A program made the position numbers and the translations under genes. 60,200 nucleotides of DNA from Chloroflexota bacterium (GTDB lineage: Bacteria > Chloroflexota > Dehalococcoidia > UBA2985). A model generated the notes under the pieces. That model saw nothing but the letters and a program-made list of their open reading frames with translations, did not search any database and had not been told where the DNA came from. Every line of letters begins with the position of its first letter. The stretch's first letter is position 1. Shown in pieces: positions 26,299-35,934 of the stretch. The DNA is taken from positions 1 through 60,200 of the forward strand of contig JACQTZ010000027.1 in NCBI GenBank assembly GCA_016210515.1, in the 5' to 3' direction.

Positions 26299-27513
26299 AT
26301 GGCTCTTGCCAGCTTGGAAGAGGCGATCCGAGACTTTCGGGAGGGTAAGTTCGTCATCCTGGTGGACGACGAAGACCGGGAGAACGAGGGCGACCTGGTC
26401 ATGGCCGCGGAGAGGGTCACGCCAGACGCCATCAACTTCATGGCCACCTACGGACGGGGCTTGATATGTATGCCAGTCATCGCCCAGCGCCTGGAGCAGC
26501 TCAAGCTGCCTATGATGGTGGAGGATAACACCTCCCGCTACACTACCGCCTTCACCGTCTCCGTCGATGCCAAGCAAGGCGCCACCACCGGCATCTCAGC
26601 CGCCGACCGCGCCGCTACCGTCAAGGCCATCCTGAATCCTACCACCCAGCCCGAAGACCTGGCCAGGCCAGGGCACCTCTTCCCCTTGCGATACCAGGAG
26701 GGGGGGGTCCTGGTCAGGGCCGGCCAGACGGAGGGCTCGGTAGACCTGGCCAAGCTGGCAGGCCTGTACCCCGCGACCGTTCTTTGCGAGATCATGGGGG
26801 AGGACGGCACCATGTCCCGCTTGCCCCAGCTAGAGGCGTTCTCCCGACAATATGGCATCAAGATTATCAGCGTGGCCCAGATCATCGCCCACCGACGTCT
26901 CCACGAGAGCATGGTGCAGCGAGTAGCCTCTGCCAGACTCCCTACCGGCTATGGGGAGTTCACAGCGATGGCGTTCAAGAGTGACGTGGACCCCTCGGAG
27001 CACCTGGCCCTGGTTATGGGCGACGTGGATACTGCGGAGCCAGTAATGGTCAGGGTACACAGCGAATGCCTTACGGGAGACGTCTTCGGCAGCCGACGGT
27101 GTGACTGCGGCGCTCAGATAGACCTGGCCCTACGACTCATCGCCGAGGAAGGCCGGGGCGTTTTCCTCTATATGCGCCAGGAAGGACGGGGCATTGGCCT
27201 GCACAACAAGATAAAGGCCTATGCCCTCCAGGATCGCGGGCTGGATACGGTGGAGGCCAACGTCGAGCTGGGCTTTGCCCCCGACCTGCGCCACTACGGC
27301 ATCGGCGCTCAGATTCTGGTCAATCTGGGGGTCAAGAACATGCGATTGCTCACCAACAACCCCAAGAAAGTCATCGGGCTTGAGGCCTACGGCCTGAAGC
27401 TGGTAGAGCGAGTACCCCTCATCGTGCCTCCGACCCCGGAAAACGAGAGCTACATGAGGACCAAACTCCTCAAGATGGGCCACCTGCTGGAACCGGAAGA
27501 GGCCAAGAATTGA
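26299..27513 (+). CDS. ribBA: Bifunctional DHBP synthase / GTP cyclohydrolase II
   Basis: Supplies both riboflavin precursors. Residues 1-200 are the RibB domain ([36 protein letters not shown], the acidic metal site). Residues about 205-404 are RibA, with zinc cysteines in [17 protein letters not shown] and the GTP-binding [20 protein letters not shown]. 404 aa. GGAGG precedes the ATG. Its stop overlaps the ribH start. Confidence 0.97.
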   Translation: MALASLEEAIRDFREGKFVILVDDEDRENEGDLVMAAERVTPDAINFMATYGRGLICMPVIAQRLEQLKLPMMVEDNTSRYTTAFTVSVDAKQGATTGISAADRAATVKAILNPTTQPEDLARPGHLFPLRYQEGGVLVRAGQTEGSVDLAKLAGLYPATVLCEIMGEDGTMSRLPQLEAFSRQYGIKIISVAQIIAHRRLHESMVQRVASARLPTGYGEFTAMAFKSDVDPSEHLALVMGDVDTAEPVMVRVHSECLTGDVFGSRRCDCGAQIDLALRLIAEEGRGVFLYMRQEGRGIGLHNKIKAYALQDRGLDTVEANVELGFAPDLRHYGIGAQILVNLGVKNMRLLTNNPKKVIGLEAYGLKLVERVPLIVPPTPENESYMRTKLLKMGHLLEPEEAKN

Positions 27514-28031
27514 AGGGGCCCTCCTTTGATGACGTGGAGGGGGATAGTGGCCCGGGACTCCACCTGAAGGGTAACCTGAACGGCCTTGGGCTCAGGATAG
27601 CCGTGGTGGCCTCCAGGTACAACCACTTTGTGACCACCAAGCTCGTGGAGGGGGCCTGTGAAGCCCTCCTCTCCCACGGCCTCGAAGAGAAGAACCTCGC
27701 GGTATCATGGGTGCCCGGCTCCTTCGAAGTGCCCCTGGTGGCCCTGGAGATGGCCAGAACCGGGAAGTGGGATGCCCTGGTCTGTCTGGGGGCTGTAATT
27801 CGAGGGGAGACGGCCCATTTCGACCTCGTAGCCGCGGAAGCAGCCCGGGGCATTGCCGAAGCCTCCAGAGAGACGGGCGTCCCCCTGGCCTTTGGCATCC
27901 TCGCAACCTACACCGAGGAGCAAGCCCTAGAGAGAGCCGGTGGCAAGCTGGGCAACCGGGGCTACGATGCCGCGCTGGCCGCCCTGGAGACAGCCAACCT
28001 GCTGCGCCTATTGAGGGGTACCAAGGACTAG
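27510..28031 (+). CDS. ribH: 6,7-dimethyl-8-ribityllumazine synthase
   Basis: Condenses ribitylaminouracil with DHBP. 173 aa with a 25-residue N-terminal extension relative to compact family members. Seen: [49 protein letters not shown] with the catalytic His, and [19 protein letters not shown]. The start TTG overlaps the ribBA stop (TTGA), meaning translational coupling; an in-frame GTG at 27534 could also serve. It ends the operon. Confidence 0.95.
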   Translation: MKGPSFDDVEGDSGPGLHLKGNLNGLGLRIAVVASRYNHFVTTKLVEGACEALLSHGLEEKNLAVSWVPGSFEVPLVALEMARTGKWDALVCLGAVIRGETAHFDLVAAEAARGIAEASRETGVPLAFGILATYTEEQALERAGGKLGNRGYDAALAALETANLLRLLRGTKD

Positions 28032-28049
28032 GAAAGAACGCTTCGTTGC

Positions 28050-28088
28050 TTTCCGCTCGTGGTTCGACAGGCTCACCACGAGCGGAAA
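28050..28088. repeat. REP-like palindrome (intact reference copy)
   Basis: TTTCCGCTCGTGGT and its inverse flank TCGACAGGCTC. It is the cleanest copy of the dispersed CCGCTCGTGG...CCACGAGCGG family seen at 18160, 41774 and 43006. It lies 20 bases after ribH and could fold at the 3' end of that mRNA. Confidence 0.8.
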
Positions 28089-28207
28089 AATAGAGATGCA
28101 ATTTCCCTGGCGTACGCTGATTTGCGCTAGGTGCAACCCTCACCGCTACAGGCCAGGGTTATACTCCACTAGGAATCCCCTCGAACCCTAGAAACAGCAC
28201 CCATTGA

Positions 28208-28462
28208 CTACTGGGTAACCTTGTAGACCGTGTCCCCTCGCCTTACCCTGTCCGGCACCTTTATCCCTATGGCCTGCCCTGCCGAGGCCTGGGACACGTT
28301 GACGTTGTTCACCTGCATGGACTCCACTACCATCTCCACGTCGGTAGTGTGTCCAGTAATGTGGATGGTATCTCCCACCTTCAGGGTGCTGGTGAGATTG
28401 ATACCCGCCACCACGGGATGGGCAAAGAAATCGCTCACGTGGCCAACTTCCACCTCTGGCAT
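28208..28462 (-). CDS. Stand-alone EF-Tu domain II-like small protein
   Basis: An 84-aa protein whose whole length resembles the beta-barrel domain II of translational GTPases (VGDTIHITGHTTDVEMVVES, MQVNNVNVSQASAGQAIGI, VPDRVRRGDTVYKV). No GTPase domain is attached. A strong AAGGAGGGGG precedes the ATG at 28462. Such proteins are annotated as translation elongation factor-like; their role is not known. It is monocistronic and convergent with the riboflavin operon. Confidence 0.85.
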   Translation of the reverse strand: MPEVEVGHVSDFFAHPVVAGINLTSTLKVGDTIHITGHTTDVEMVVESMQVNNVNVSQASAGQAIGIKVPDRVRRGDTVYKVTQ

Positions 28463-28615
28463 AGTAACCCCCTCCTTGCAACTGTCTACTCTGCCAGTAT
28501 AAGACCCTCAGAGCACGACTTCAACCAGTGGCATCGCCATCGCTCAGGGCCACGCAGCATCGCTGCCCAAAATACCGGACCCCTCCCAAGGCCAGGAGCA
28601 CCAGAAAACTTCTTA

Positions 28616-28644
28616 TTGACACACGCTGCGAGAGAGCCAATAAT
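28616..28644 (+). promoter_or_regulatory. Promoter of dinB
   Basis: TTGACA (28616-28621), 17 bases, AATAAT (28639-28644): one mismatch from consensus. The transcript would start near 28651, only about 11 bases before the TTG start. No SOS-box-like palindrome was noticed over it. Confidence 0.75.
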
Positions 28645-28661
28645 AGAACGGGAGTTCGGTA

Positions 28662-29882
28662 TTGGACAGGCGGATATTCCACGTAGACCTGGATGCCTTT
28701 TTCGTATCGGTGGAGCGCGCCCTGGACCCTGCCCTGGAAGGCAAGCCTGTGGTGGTGGGTGGGGAGCCAGGGGCCAGGGGTGTAGTGGCCTGCGCTTCCT
28801 ACGAAGCCCGAGCCTATGGGCTTCATGCCGGAATGCCCATCTCCCAGGCACAGCGCCTATGCCCCCACGCCGCCTATCTCAAAGGTCGCTTTGCCCGGTA
28901 TCAGGAGGTCTCTCGTCAGTTCATGGCTATCCTGGCAGGCTATACCCCCCTCTTTGAGCCTATGGGAATAGACGAAGCCTACCTGGACATGACAGGCTTC
29001 GACGGTCTCTACGGGCCACTGACCGGGGTTGCCATGGACATCAAGACCCGCGTGCTCGCAGAGCTGGGAATCACGGCCTCCGTGGGCATAGCAGGCTCCA
29101 AGGTCACCGCCAAGGTGGCCTCTGACCTGTGCAAGCCCAACGGTCTCCTGGAAATACCCGTGGGCGGAGAGGCCCTCTTCCTGGCTCCTCTGCCCATTGA
29201 AAAGCTCCCCGGAGTGGGAGAGAAGACGACCAGAGTCCTGAAGGAACGGCGCATCACCACTATTGGGGAGCTGGCCCAGGTGCCTCCTTCCGCCCTGAGA
29301 CGCCTGCTAGGTGCCTGGGGCGACATCTTGAACCTGCGTGCAAAAGGAGAGGACAGGAGTCCCGTGAGTGCTCCCGCCCCGGCCAAGTCCATCAGCCGGG
29401 AGACCACTTTCTACCGAGATACCCTGGACATGGACTTCCTGTCGGGCACCCTGCGCTACCTCAGCGAGCGAGTTGGAGCACATCTGAGAAAAGAGGGGAA
29501 GGTAGCCCGCCAGGTGGCCCTGAAGCTAAGGTACGGAGACTTCCAGACTGTGTCCAGGCATCATACCCTCCTCAGGCCCACCGATGGTGACGACGATACC
29601 TTCACCGCTGGCCTTACCCTGATGAAGAAGGCCCTGGGGCAGAGGCGTGCCCCGGTGCGCCTCATAGGCATAGGAGTCGCCGAGCTTACGCCTCGGGCCT
29701 CCCAACTATCTTTCCTGGACACTCGCCTAGGCAAGGGCCATGACCTGGTCGTGGCCCTGGACGCCATCCGGGGGAAGTACGGGTTTACCTCTATCCAGCG
29801 TGGACTCACCTTTTCCCTGGACAGCCACTTCCAGGTGGAGGACGGGGAGTATCTTCTGAAGACCTCTGCCCTCTCCCGCTAG
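28662..29882 (+). CDS. dinB: DNA polymerase IV (Y-family translesion polymerase)
   Basis: A 406-aa error-prone polymerase for lesion bypass. Seen: IFHVDLDAFFVSVERALDP with catalytic Asp residues, VACASYEARAYGLHAGMPI, the second catalytic motif MGIDEAYLDMTGF, SVGIAGSKVTAKVAS, and the HhH LPGVGEKTTRVLKER. The little-finger domain starts near 245. It starts at TTG 28662, with GGGAG about seven bases upstream. There is no obvious C-terminal beta-clamp peptide. Monocistronic with its own strong promoter. Confidence 0.96.
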   Translation: MDRRIFHVDLDAFFVSVERALDPALEGKPVVVGGEPGARGVVACASYEARAYGLHAGMPISQAQRLCPHAAYLKGRFARYQEVSRQFMAILAGYTPLFEPMGIDEAYLDMTGFDGLYGPLTGVAMDIKTRVLAELGITASVGIAGSKVTAKVASDLCKPNGLLEIPVGGEALFLAPLPIEKLPGVGEKTTRVLKERRITTIGELAQVPPSALRRLLGAWGDILNLRAKGEDRSPVSAPAPAKSISRETTFYRDTLDMDFLSGTLRYLSERVGAHLRKEGKVARQVALKLRYGDFQTVSRHHTLLRPTDGDDDTFTAGLTLMKKALGQRRAPVRLIGIGVAELTPRASQLSFLDTRLGKGHDLVVALDAIRGKYGFTSIQRGLTFSLDSHFQVEDGEYLLKTSALSR

Positions 29883-29942
29883 GCTGTGCGAGCTAGCCCT
29901 GCGGTATCCCTTGTGCCATTGTTGTGAGAGAGTAAGTTGTGG

Positions 29943-29970
29943 TTGTACTGCTTCACCAGAGGGGTATAAT
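29943..29970 (+). promoter_or_regulatory. Promoter of the first MFS gene
   Basis: TTGTAC (29943-29948), 16-base spacer, consensus TATAAT (29965-29970). It lies 47 bases before the ATG. Confidence 0.6.
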
Positions 29971-30017
29971 GGTCTAATGCAATCGAAGACAGGCAACGGG
30001 AAGGGAAGGCTTTTGAG

Positions 30018-31310
30018 ATGATGGGACAGCCAGGGGGACCGGCAGGTCTGAGAGGGGCGCCGCGAGAGGCCGGAGTCCGGCTCCTGTTCAACCTGCGCAC
30101 CTTTGAGTCGCTGAAAATCCGCAACTTCCGCTTCTACCTCATCTCCAGCATAGCGCAGATGACCCCAATGAACATGCAGATGACGGCCAGCGGCTGGTTC
30201 ATGTACAAGCTGACGGGGTCTGTGGCTCTCCTGGGTGTTGCCATGCTGGTCTCCGCGGTCCCCCAACTGGCCCTCTCTTTTGTGGGGGGCGTGTTTGCAG
30301 ACCGAGTGTCCAGGAAGGCTATCCTCATCGCAGGGCAACTGGCTACCATGGTGTTGATGCTCTGGGTCGGCCTCTTTGCCCATCTGGGAATCATCACCTG
30401 GTACCACCTGCTGATCAACGCCTTCCTCCAGGGGGCCATCATGGCACTGATGATGCCTGCTCGCCAGTCCATCATCCCTTCGCTGGTGGGGCGAGACAAT
30501 ATTATGAATGCCGTAGGCCTGAACATGGCGGGGATGAACCTCAACCGGCTGGGAGCGCCGGCCCTGGCAGGCTTCCTCATAGCGGCCTTTGGCATCCATT
30601 ACGTCTACTACCTTATGGGAATCCTGTACTTCGTTGCTGCCCTCCTGATACTGCCTCTGCGCCTCCAGGCTCCGGAGGTCCCGAACGGCGGCATGGGCGG
30701 CATGGTAAAGCGCAGCGTAATAGGCGATGTGGTGCTCGGCCTGGCTTACGCTCGCGATAACAAGGATGTGCGGGCCATACTCATTCTCACCCTTCTCACC
30801 ATCTTTTTCTCCATGGCCTACTTCGTAGTGCTGCCAGTCTTTACCGAGGACATCCTGAAGGTGGGTCCCCAGGGGCTGGGTCTCCTCATCAGCGGCTCGG
30901 GGGTTGGGGCACTCATTGGCTCACTGGTTATCGCTTCCATGCCCAACCGGGGCCGGGGGCTCCTCTTCCTCCACGCTGCCGCGGTGACGGGAGTGGGCCT
31001 CTTCTTCTTTGCCTGGTCCACCCACTACTACCTCTCTATGGTCATCCTCGCCTTTGTGGGGCTAGGCCAGGCCTGGCGGATGTCCCTGAGCAACGTCCTC
31101 CTCCAGGCTTACACAGAGGATGCTTATCTGGGCCGAGTTATGAGCCTGATGATGATGGAGTGGGGCCTGACGAGCCTGGGGGGTGCCGCCGTCCCGATCA
31201 TTGGCGAGTTCATTGGCATTCAACTGGCCGTGGCGCTCAGCGCGGTCTTCTTGGTGCTTGTAGCCCTGTTCTACTACGCCTTCTCGCCGCGGATCCGCCG
31301 TATGGCCTGA
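30018..31310 (+). CDS. MFS transporter, EntS/MFS_3-like
   Basis: A 430-aa membrane transporter with about 12 helices. The N-terminal region LKIRNFRFYLISSIAQMTPM, the loop GGVFADRVSRKAILIAGQ between helices 2 and 3, and the mid-protein loop place it with the enterobactin-exporter-like MFS_3 family. The substrate cannot be told from sequence; such proteins usually export drugs or siderophores. The N-terminal 30 residues are Gly/Pro-rich and cytoplasmic. It has its own promoter and no regulator gene adjacent. Confidence 0.9.
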   Translation: MMGQPGGPAGLRGAPREAGVRLLFNLRTFESLKIRNFRFYLISSIAQMTPMNMQMTASGWFMYKLTGSVALLGVAMLVSAVPQLALSFVGGVFADRVSRKAILIAGQLATMVLMLWVGLFAHLGIITWYHLLINAFLQGAIMALMMPARQSIIPSLVGRDNIMNAVGLNMAGMNLNRLGAPALAGFLIAAFGIHYVYYLMGILYFVAALLILPLRLQAPEVPNGGMGGMVKRSVIGDVVLGLAYARDNKDVRAILILTLLTIFFSMAYFVVLPVFTEDILKVGPQGLGLLISGSGVGALIGSLVIASMPNRGRGLLFLHAAAVTGVGLFFFAWSTHYYLSMVILAFVGLGQAWRMSLSNVLLQAYTEDAYLGRVMSLMMMEWGLTSLGGAAVPIIGEFIGIQLAVALSAVFLVLVALFYYAFSPRIRRMA

Positions 31311-31331
31311 GCGCGTGGATGCGTCATCATG

Positions 31332-31361
31332 TTGACATCCGTTATCGGTATACGATATCAT
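31332..31361 (+). promoter_or_regulatory. Promoter with overlapping near-palindrome before the second MFS gene
   Basis: TTGACA (31332-31337), 18-base spacer, TATCAT (31356-31361). Between and over the -10 lies TATCGGTATACGATA, one base from a perfect palindrome and similar in shape to GntR-type operators. Such an overlap would allow repression by a protein not encoded here. Confidence 0.5.
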
Positions 31362-31415
31362 GCCCTGCGTGAAGTCCGAAGAACTGGTCCTGGACGTTGA
31401 AGGGAGGGAATTAGC

Positions 31416-32618
31416 ATGGAACACAATGAAGCAGTGACAGCCGCTAGCCACAGCACCGCCCGCTCGGCGGCGCTGAAGTTCATTGTCCTCGTTGGTGTGG
31501 TGAGCCTCTTCGCGGACATGACCTATGAGGGGGCGCGTAGCATCACCGGCCCGTTCCTGGCGGTCCTGGGGGCCAGCGGCACCGTGGTGGGGATTGTCGC
31601 TGGTTCGGGTGAACTGGTTGGCTATGCCCTGCGCCTGGTCTCCGGCTACATCAGCGACCGAACGCGGCAGTACTGGACCATAACCATCATCGGGTATTGC
31701 ATTAACCTGCTGGCGGTGCCGCTATTGGCCCTGGCGGGTAACTGGGGGGTTGCTGCTGTGCTCATGATCCTCGAGCGCACGGGGAAGGCGATCCGCGCCC
31801 CGTCTCGGGACGTTTTGCTCTCCCACGCCACCAAACAGGTGGGGAGAGGCTTCGGCTTCGGCTTGCACGAGGCCCTGGACCAGATAGGCGCAGTCACCGG
31901 CCCTCTCATCGTTAGCCTGGTGCTGTATCTGAACGGCGGTTACAAGACAGGTTTCGCCATCCTGCTGGTGCCTGCTCTCATGGCGCTGCTGGTGCTGGCG
32001 GCGGCGCGGCTGCTCTACCCCCAGCCCCAGCAGTTCGAGGAGACCGCTTTCAGGAAGGTGGAGAGCAAGGGGCTGCCGAGGGTGTTCTGGGTGTACCTGG
32101 CGGGGATATCGCTGATTGCCGCAGGCTATGCCGACTTCCCGCTGGTGGCCTTCCATTTCGAGAAGGAGTCCATTGTATCTGCCAACTGGATTCCGGTCTT
32201 CTATGCCATCGCCATGGGGGTGGATGGAGTGGCCGCGCTGGCCTTCGGGCGACTCTTCGACCGCATGGGTGTCTCGTCCCTGGCCATTGCGGCCCTGTTC
32301 TCTGCCTTTTTTGCGCCCCTGGTCTTCCTGGGCAACTTCGGTGTGGCCCTCCTGGGGGCCGTGGTCTGGGGTATTGGCATGGGGGCGCAGGAGTCCATCA
32401 TGCGGGCGGCGGTGGCGGAGATGGTCTCCTCGGAGAGGCGAGGCTCCGCTTACGGCATCTTCAACGCGGGGTATGGGGTGTCCTGGTTCCTGGGGAGCGT
32501 GCTGCTGGGGGTGCTGTATGACATCTCTCTCCCTGCGCTCATCGCTTTCTCGATGGCGGCGCAGTTTGCTGCCGTGCCGGTGATACTCCGGGTGCGGAAG
32601 TCCGTCGCGGCCCGCTAA
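31416..32618 (+). CDS. MFS transporter
   Basis: A 400-aa, 12-helix permease with the motif GELVGYALRLVSGYISDRTR in loop 2-3 and LERTGKAIRAPSRDVLLSHA in loop 4-5, a pattern seen in uncharacterised MFS proteins related to YfkF/fosmidomycin-resistance-like members. GGGAGG precedes the ATG. It is not obviously related in sequence to the MFS gene just upstream, and has its own possibly repressed promoter. The substrate is unknown. Confidence 0.9.
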   Translation: MEHNEAVTAASHSTARSAALKFIVLVGVVSLFADMTYEGARSITGPFLAVLGASGTVVGIVAGSGELVGYALRLVSGYISDRTRQYWTITIIGYCINLLAVPLLALAGNWGVAAVLMILERTGKAIRAPSRDVLLSHATKQVGRGFGFGLHEALDQIGAVTGPLIVSLVLYLNGGYKTGFAILLVPALMALLVLAAARLLYPQPQQFEETAFRKVESKGLPRVFWVYLAGISLIAAGYADFPLVAFHFEKESIVSANWIPVFYAIAMGVDGVAALAFGRLFDRMGVSSLAIAALFSAFFAPLVFLGNFGVALLGAVVWGIGMGAQESIMRAAVAEMVSSERRGSAYGIFNAGYGVSWFLGSVLLGVLYDISLPALIAFSMAAQFAAVPVILRVRKSVAAR

Positions 32619-32941
32619 AGATTGGTGTGGAAGCGTGGGCGGCTTCACGAGGCCGCGAGACGCGAGCCAAGTCTTGTGCTAGTGTAGTGTCCCTACAATA
32701 CACCTATGAAATGTCATTGCGAGGAGTCCCGATGAGTCGGGACGACGAAGCAATCTGGGGAGGCACCCCGCAGCCAGGTCGCTGTGGGAATAGGTTCTCT
32801 CTGATATCCTCCCCCGCTCGCGGAGGAGGATTGAGAGCCTGTCCTGAGTCTCCCGAAGGATGGGGGCCTCACCCCCATCCCAACCTTCCCCCTTGAGGGG
32901 GAAGGGCTTTGCTCCAAAAGTAGTTCCTAGTTAACTTTCTC
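32619..32941. repeat. Repeat-rich gap after the MFS genes
   Basis: No gene. 32715-32757 holds the CATTGCGAGGAGTCCCGATG...CGGGACGACGAAGCAATC palindrome related to the one at 13548. GAGCCTGTCCTGAG...CCGAAGGA at 32839 is a fragment of the dispersed TTCGACAGGCTCAGGACAGGCTC motif. CCTTCCCCCTTGAGGGGGAAGG follows at about 32883-32907. Confidence 0.6.
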
Positions 32942-33042
32942 TGTCATTCTGAGCGCAGCGAAGAATCTGCGGCAGTGCAGCTTCTCAAACGTCCTAGATT
33001 CTTCAGTCGTCCCGATACTATCGGGACTCCTTCAGAATGACA
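32942..33042. repeat. MITE-like palindromic repeat, copy B
   Basis: A 101-bp copy with terminal TGTCATTCTGAG and TTCAGAATGACA, inner GAAGAATCT / AGATTCTTC, and the CCCGATACTATCGGGA hairpin near the right end. Divergent from copies A and C in the middle. Confidence 0.8.
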
Positions 33043-33279
33043 TTTGGAACAAGCCGAGGGGGAAGGGGTAGGGGAGCACACCATAGTCATCGTGGTACAA
33101 GGGTGTGCACCTGTTTCGGAGACATTGAGCCAGTATCCCGAGCGAGAGATGCCTGGCCGCACCAGGGACTTTGGCAAAACAAGCTGGGGGCAAGGTCGCC
33201 ATTGTGGGCAGGCAGCGTGATAAGATGAGTATGTGGGGGATTCTCCTCCATGTCACCGAGACGAGGGAGGTGTGTGCCG

Positions 33280-35574
33280 ATGTCTACTCCTGCTGAAGGC
33301 TCCAGCGAGTACAGGGTGGTGGGCACCAGGCCCATCCGTCACGACGGTGTGGACAAGGTCACGGGTCGGGCCAAGTACGGGGCCGACTTTCAGGCGGCGG
33401 GCCTCTTGTATGGGAAGGTGCTGCGCAGTCCCCACGCCCATGCCCGCATCAAGTCTATTGATGTGAGCAGGGCTTTGAGACACCCTGGGGTGAAGGCGGT
33501 GGTGACCAGCCAGGACCTGCCGGTGCCTCCCGACGAGCCTGTGTCCCTGGGTGAGGGGCCGCTGGTCAACCTGCGATACGTCACTGAAAACACCCTGGCC
33601 CGAGAGAAGGTGCTCTACAAGGGCCACCCGGTGGCGGCAGTGGCCGCGGAGACTGTCCATGTGGCTGAGGAGGCTCTGGCCCTGATTGATGTGGAGTACG
33701 AGGTGCTTCCTCCAGTTATGAGTGTCCTGGAGGCCATGAAGGAGGATGCCCCCATTCTCCACGAGACCATGACCACCACGTCCATGGATGAGGACACCGG
33801 CAGGGTCAGCAATGTCGCTACCCACACCCGGTTCAACACCGGAGACGTGGAGAAGGGGTTCCAGGAGGCTTACCTGGTCGTGGAGCGGGAGTACACCACC
33901 TCCACGGTGCATCAGGGTTATATTGAGCCCCAGAACGCCACGGTGATATGGAATGCCGATGGGGAGGTGACCATCTGGCTCAGCAACCAGGGGCACTTTG
34001 GGGTGCGGCAGAACACTGCGCCCCTAATAGGGGTGCCGGTATCCAAGGTGCACGTGGTTCCCATGGAGATTGGCGGCGGGTTTGGTGGGAAGATACCCAT
34101 CTACCTGGAGCCTCCTGCTGCTTTACTATCTCTCAAGACCGGGCGCCCAGTGAAGATGGTGATGACCCGTGCCGAGGTGCTGGAGGCTACGGGACCTGGG
34201 GCCGGCAGCTACATGAAGGTGAAGATGGGGGTAACCAGGGAGGGGCAAATCGTCGCCGCTCAGGCGTACCTGGCCTTCGATGCAGGGGCTTTTCCTGGCT
34301 CTCCTGTTAACGCGGGCGCCATGTGCATGTTCTCTTCCTACAGTATCGAGAACATACAGATTGATGCCTACGACGTCGTGGTCAACAAACCCAAGACCTC
34401 CGCCTATCGCGCGCCGGGGTCTCCCCAGGCCACCTTTGCTGTCGAGTCGCTGGTGGACGAGATATGCGAGCGACTGGGGATAGACCCCCTGGAGTTTCGC
34501 CTGAAGAACGCCTCCAAAGAGGGAGACCGTCGGGTGGATGGGGTGGCCTTCGGTAGGATAGGGAACATGGAGGTTCTCAAGGCTGCCAGGGAAAGCCTGC
34601 ACTACAACACTCGCCTGGAGGGGAAGCACCGAGGCAGGGGTGTTGCCAGCGGTTTCTGGTTCAATGGCGGCGGCCAGTCCAGTTGCACCATCGCAGTGAA
34701 CGGCGACGGCACTGTCCAGATGGTCACCGGGTCTGTGGATATCGGCGGCACGCGGGCGTCCACAGCGATGCAGGCTGCCGAAGTGCTGGGACTTCGGGCC
34801 AAGGAGGTTCACCCCCTGGTAGGGGACACCAGCTCCATAGGGTATACAGGGGTGACCGGAGGAAGCCGCACCACCTTTGCCACCGGCTGGGCAGCCTATG
34901 AGGCCGCCCAGGACGTGGTGCGACAGATGAAGGAGCGGGCGGCCCGGCTGTGGGAGACCAGGGTGGAGGAGGTAGAGTTTGCCAACGGGATTTTCAACCG
35001 GAAGACCAAGCCGGCGCAGAGTATCACCTTCAGGGAGATGTGCGGCCGTCTGATGGAGACGGGCGGCCCACTGATAGGCAAGAGCACCGTTTCTCCCCGT
35101 GGAGTAGGCCCGGCCTTTGCGCACCACATTGTGGATGTGGAGGTGGACGTGGAGACAGGCAAGGTGGAGGTGCTTCGTTACACGGCGGTTCAGGATGTGG
35201 GCAAGGCCGTTCATCCCAGCTACGTGGAAGGGCAGATACAGGGTGGTGTGGCCCAGGGCGTCGGCTGGGCATTGAACGAGGAGTACTTCTACAACGACCG
35301 TGGAGTGCTGGTCAACTCCTCCCTCCTGGACTATCGTATGCCCACATGCCTTGACATGCCCATGATAGACACGATTCTGGTGGAGGTACCCAATCCTGGC
35401 CACCCCTTCGGTGTGCGAGGCGTGGGTGAGGTGCCCATCGTGCCTCCTCTGGCGGCTGTTGCCAACGCGGTCTATCATGCCATCGGAGTGCGAATGCGAG
35501 ACCTGCCTATGAAACCAGGCCGTGTTCTGCAAGCTTTGTGGGAGAAGGATGGGAGGGGGAGCAAAAGCCCCTGA
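33280..35574 (+). CDS. Molybdenum hydroxylase large subunit (xanthine dehydrogenase family, CoxL-like)
   Basis: A 764-aa molybdopterin-binding subunit of an aldehyde oxidase/xanthine dehydrogenase-type enzyme. Seen: domain 1 (GRAKYGADF, GLLYGKVLRSPHAHARI), MEIGGGFGGK, a substrate-pocket loop AYRAPGSPQATFAVE, and the catalytic Glu near the C-terminus in GVRGVGEVPIVPP. The AYxCSFR loop of form-I CO dehydrogenase is absent, so this is not a classical CO dehydrogenase. The ATG at 33280 follows GGGAGGTG. The usual FAD and 2Fe-2S subunit genes are not adjacent on either side. Confidence 0.92.
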   Translation: MSTPAEGSSEYRVVGTRPIRHDGVDKVTGRAKYGADFQAAGLLYGKVLRSPHAHARIKSIDVSRALRHPGVKAVVTSQDLPVPPDEPVSLGEGPLVNLRYVTENTLAREKVLYKGHPVAAVAAETVHVAEEALALIDVEYEVLPPVMSVLEAMKEDAPILHETMTTTSMDEDTGRVSNVATHTRFNTGDVEKGFQEAYLVVEREYTTSTVHQGYIEPQNATVIWNADGEVTIWLSNQGHFGVRQNTAPLIGVPVSKVHVVPMEIGGGFGGKIPIYLEPPAALLSLKTGRPVKMVMTRAEVLEATGPGAGSYMKVKMGVTREGQIVAAQAYLAFDAGAFPGSPVNAGAMCMFSSYSIENIQIDAYDVVVNKPKTSAYRAPGSPQATFAVESLVDEICERLGIDPLEFRLKNASKEGDRRVDGVAFGRIGNMEVLKAARESLHYNTRLEGKHRGRGVASGFWFNGGGQSSCTIAVNGDGTVQMVTGSVDIGGTRASTAMQAAEVLGLRAKEVHPLVGDTSSIGYTGVTGGSRTTFATGWAAYEAAQDVVRQMKERAARLWETRVEEVEFANGIFNRKTKPAQSITFREMCGRLMETGGPLIGKSTVSPRGVGPAFAHHIVDVEVDVETGKVEVLRYTAVQDVGKAVHPSYVEGQIQGGVAQGVGWALNEEYFYNDRGVLVNSSLLDYRMPTCLDMPMIDTILVEVPNPGHPFGVRGVGEVPIVPPLAAVANAVYHAIGVRMRDLPMKPGRVLQALWEKDGRGSKSP

Positions 35575-35934
35575 CGCTCCGACCTGGAGGATATCGGGGC
35601 CTGTTAGTTATTCTGCTTCACCCCCTCTCTGACTCTCCCTCGCGGGACGGGGGAGAGAAGTCCCTTCCCCCGTCTGCGGGGGAAGGTTAGGATGGGGAAG
35701 GCCAGAGCTTGCCCCTTCGGTAAACTCAGAGCAGGCTCTGAGCGAAGCCGAAAGGATGGGGGTGCATGTGCATGTGACTCCTGATGAAAATCAAAAGACG
35801 CTGCCTGGAATATAAGACCTGGAATACAAGACGCTCTGGACACGCCGCACTTTCAGTGCTAAAGTAGTTTTTTACCAGACAGGGTCAGGCATTGCTGCCT
35901 GACATTGCAAAATACCACAGGTTGCAGGTGACCC
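35575..35934. repeat. Gap with paired hairpin repeat and a leader hairpin
   Basis: 35618-35700 holds another CTCTCCC.../...GGGAGAG plus CCCTTCCCCC/GGGGGAAGG pair. 35708-35755 contains CCCCTTCGGTAAACTCAGAGCAGGCTCTG..., a variant of the dispersed repeat. At 35884-35903 an 8-bp stem (GTCAGGCA/TGCCTGAC, loop TTGC) stands 32 bases before aroG and may be an operator or mRNA leader structure; it is not followed by a T-run. Confidence 0.5.
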
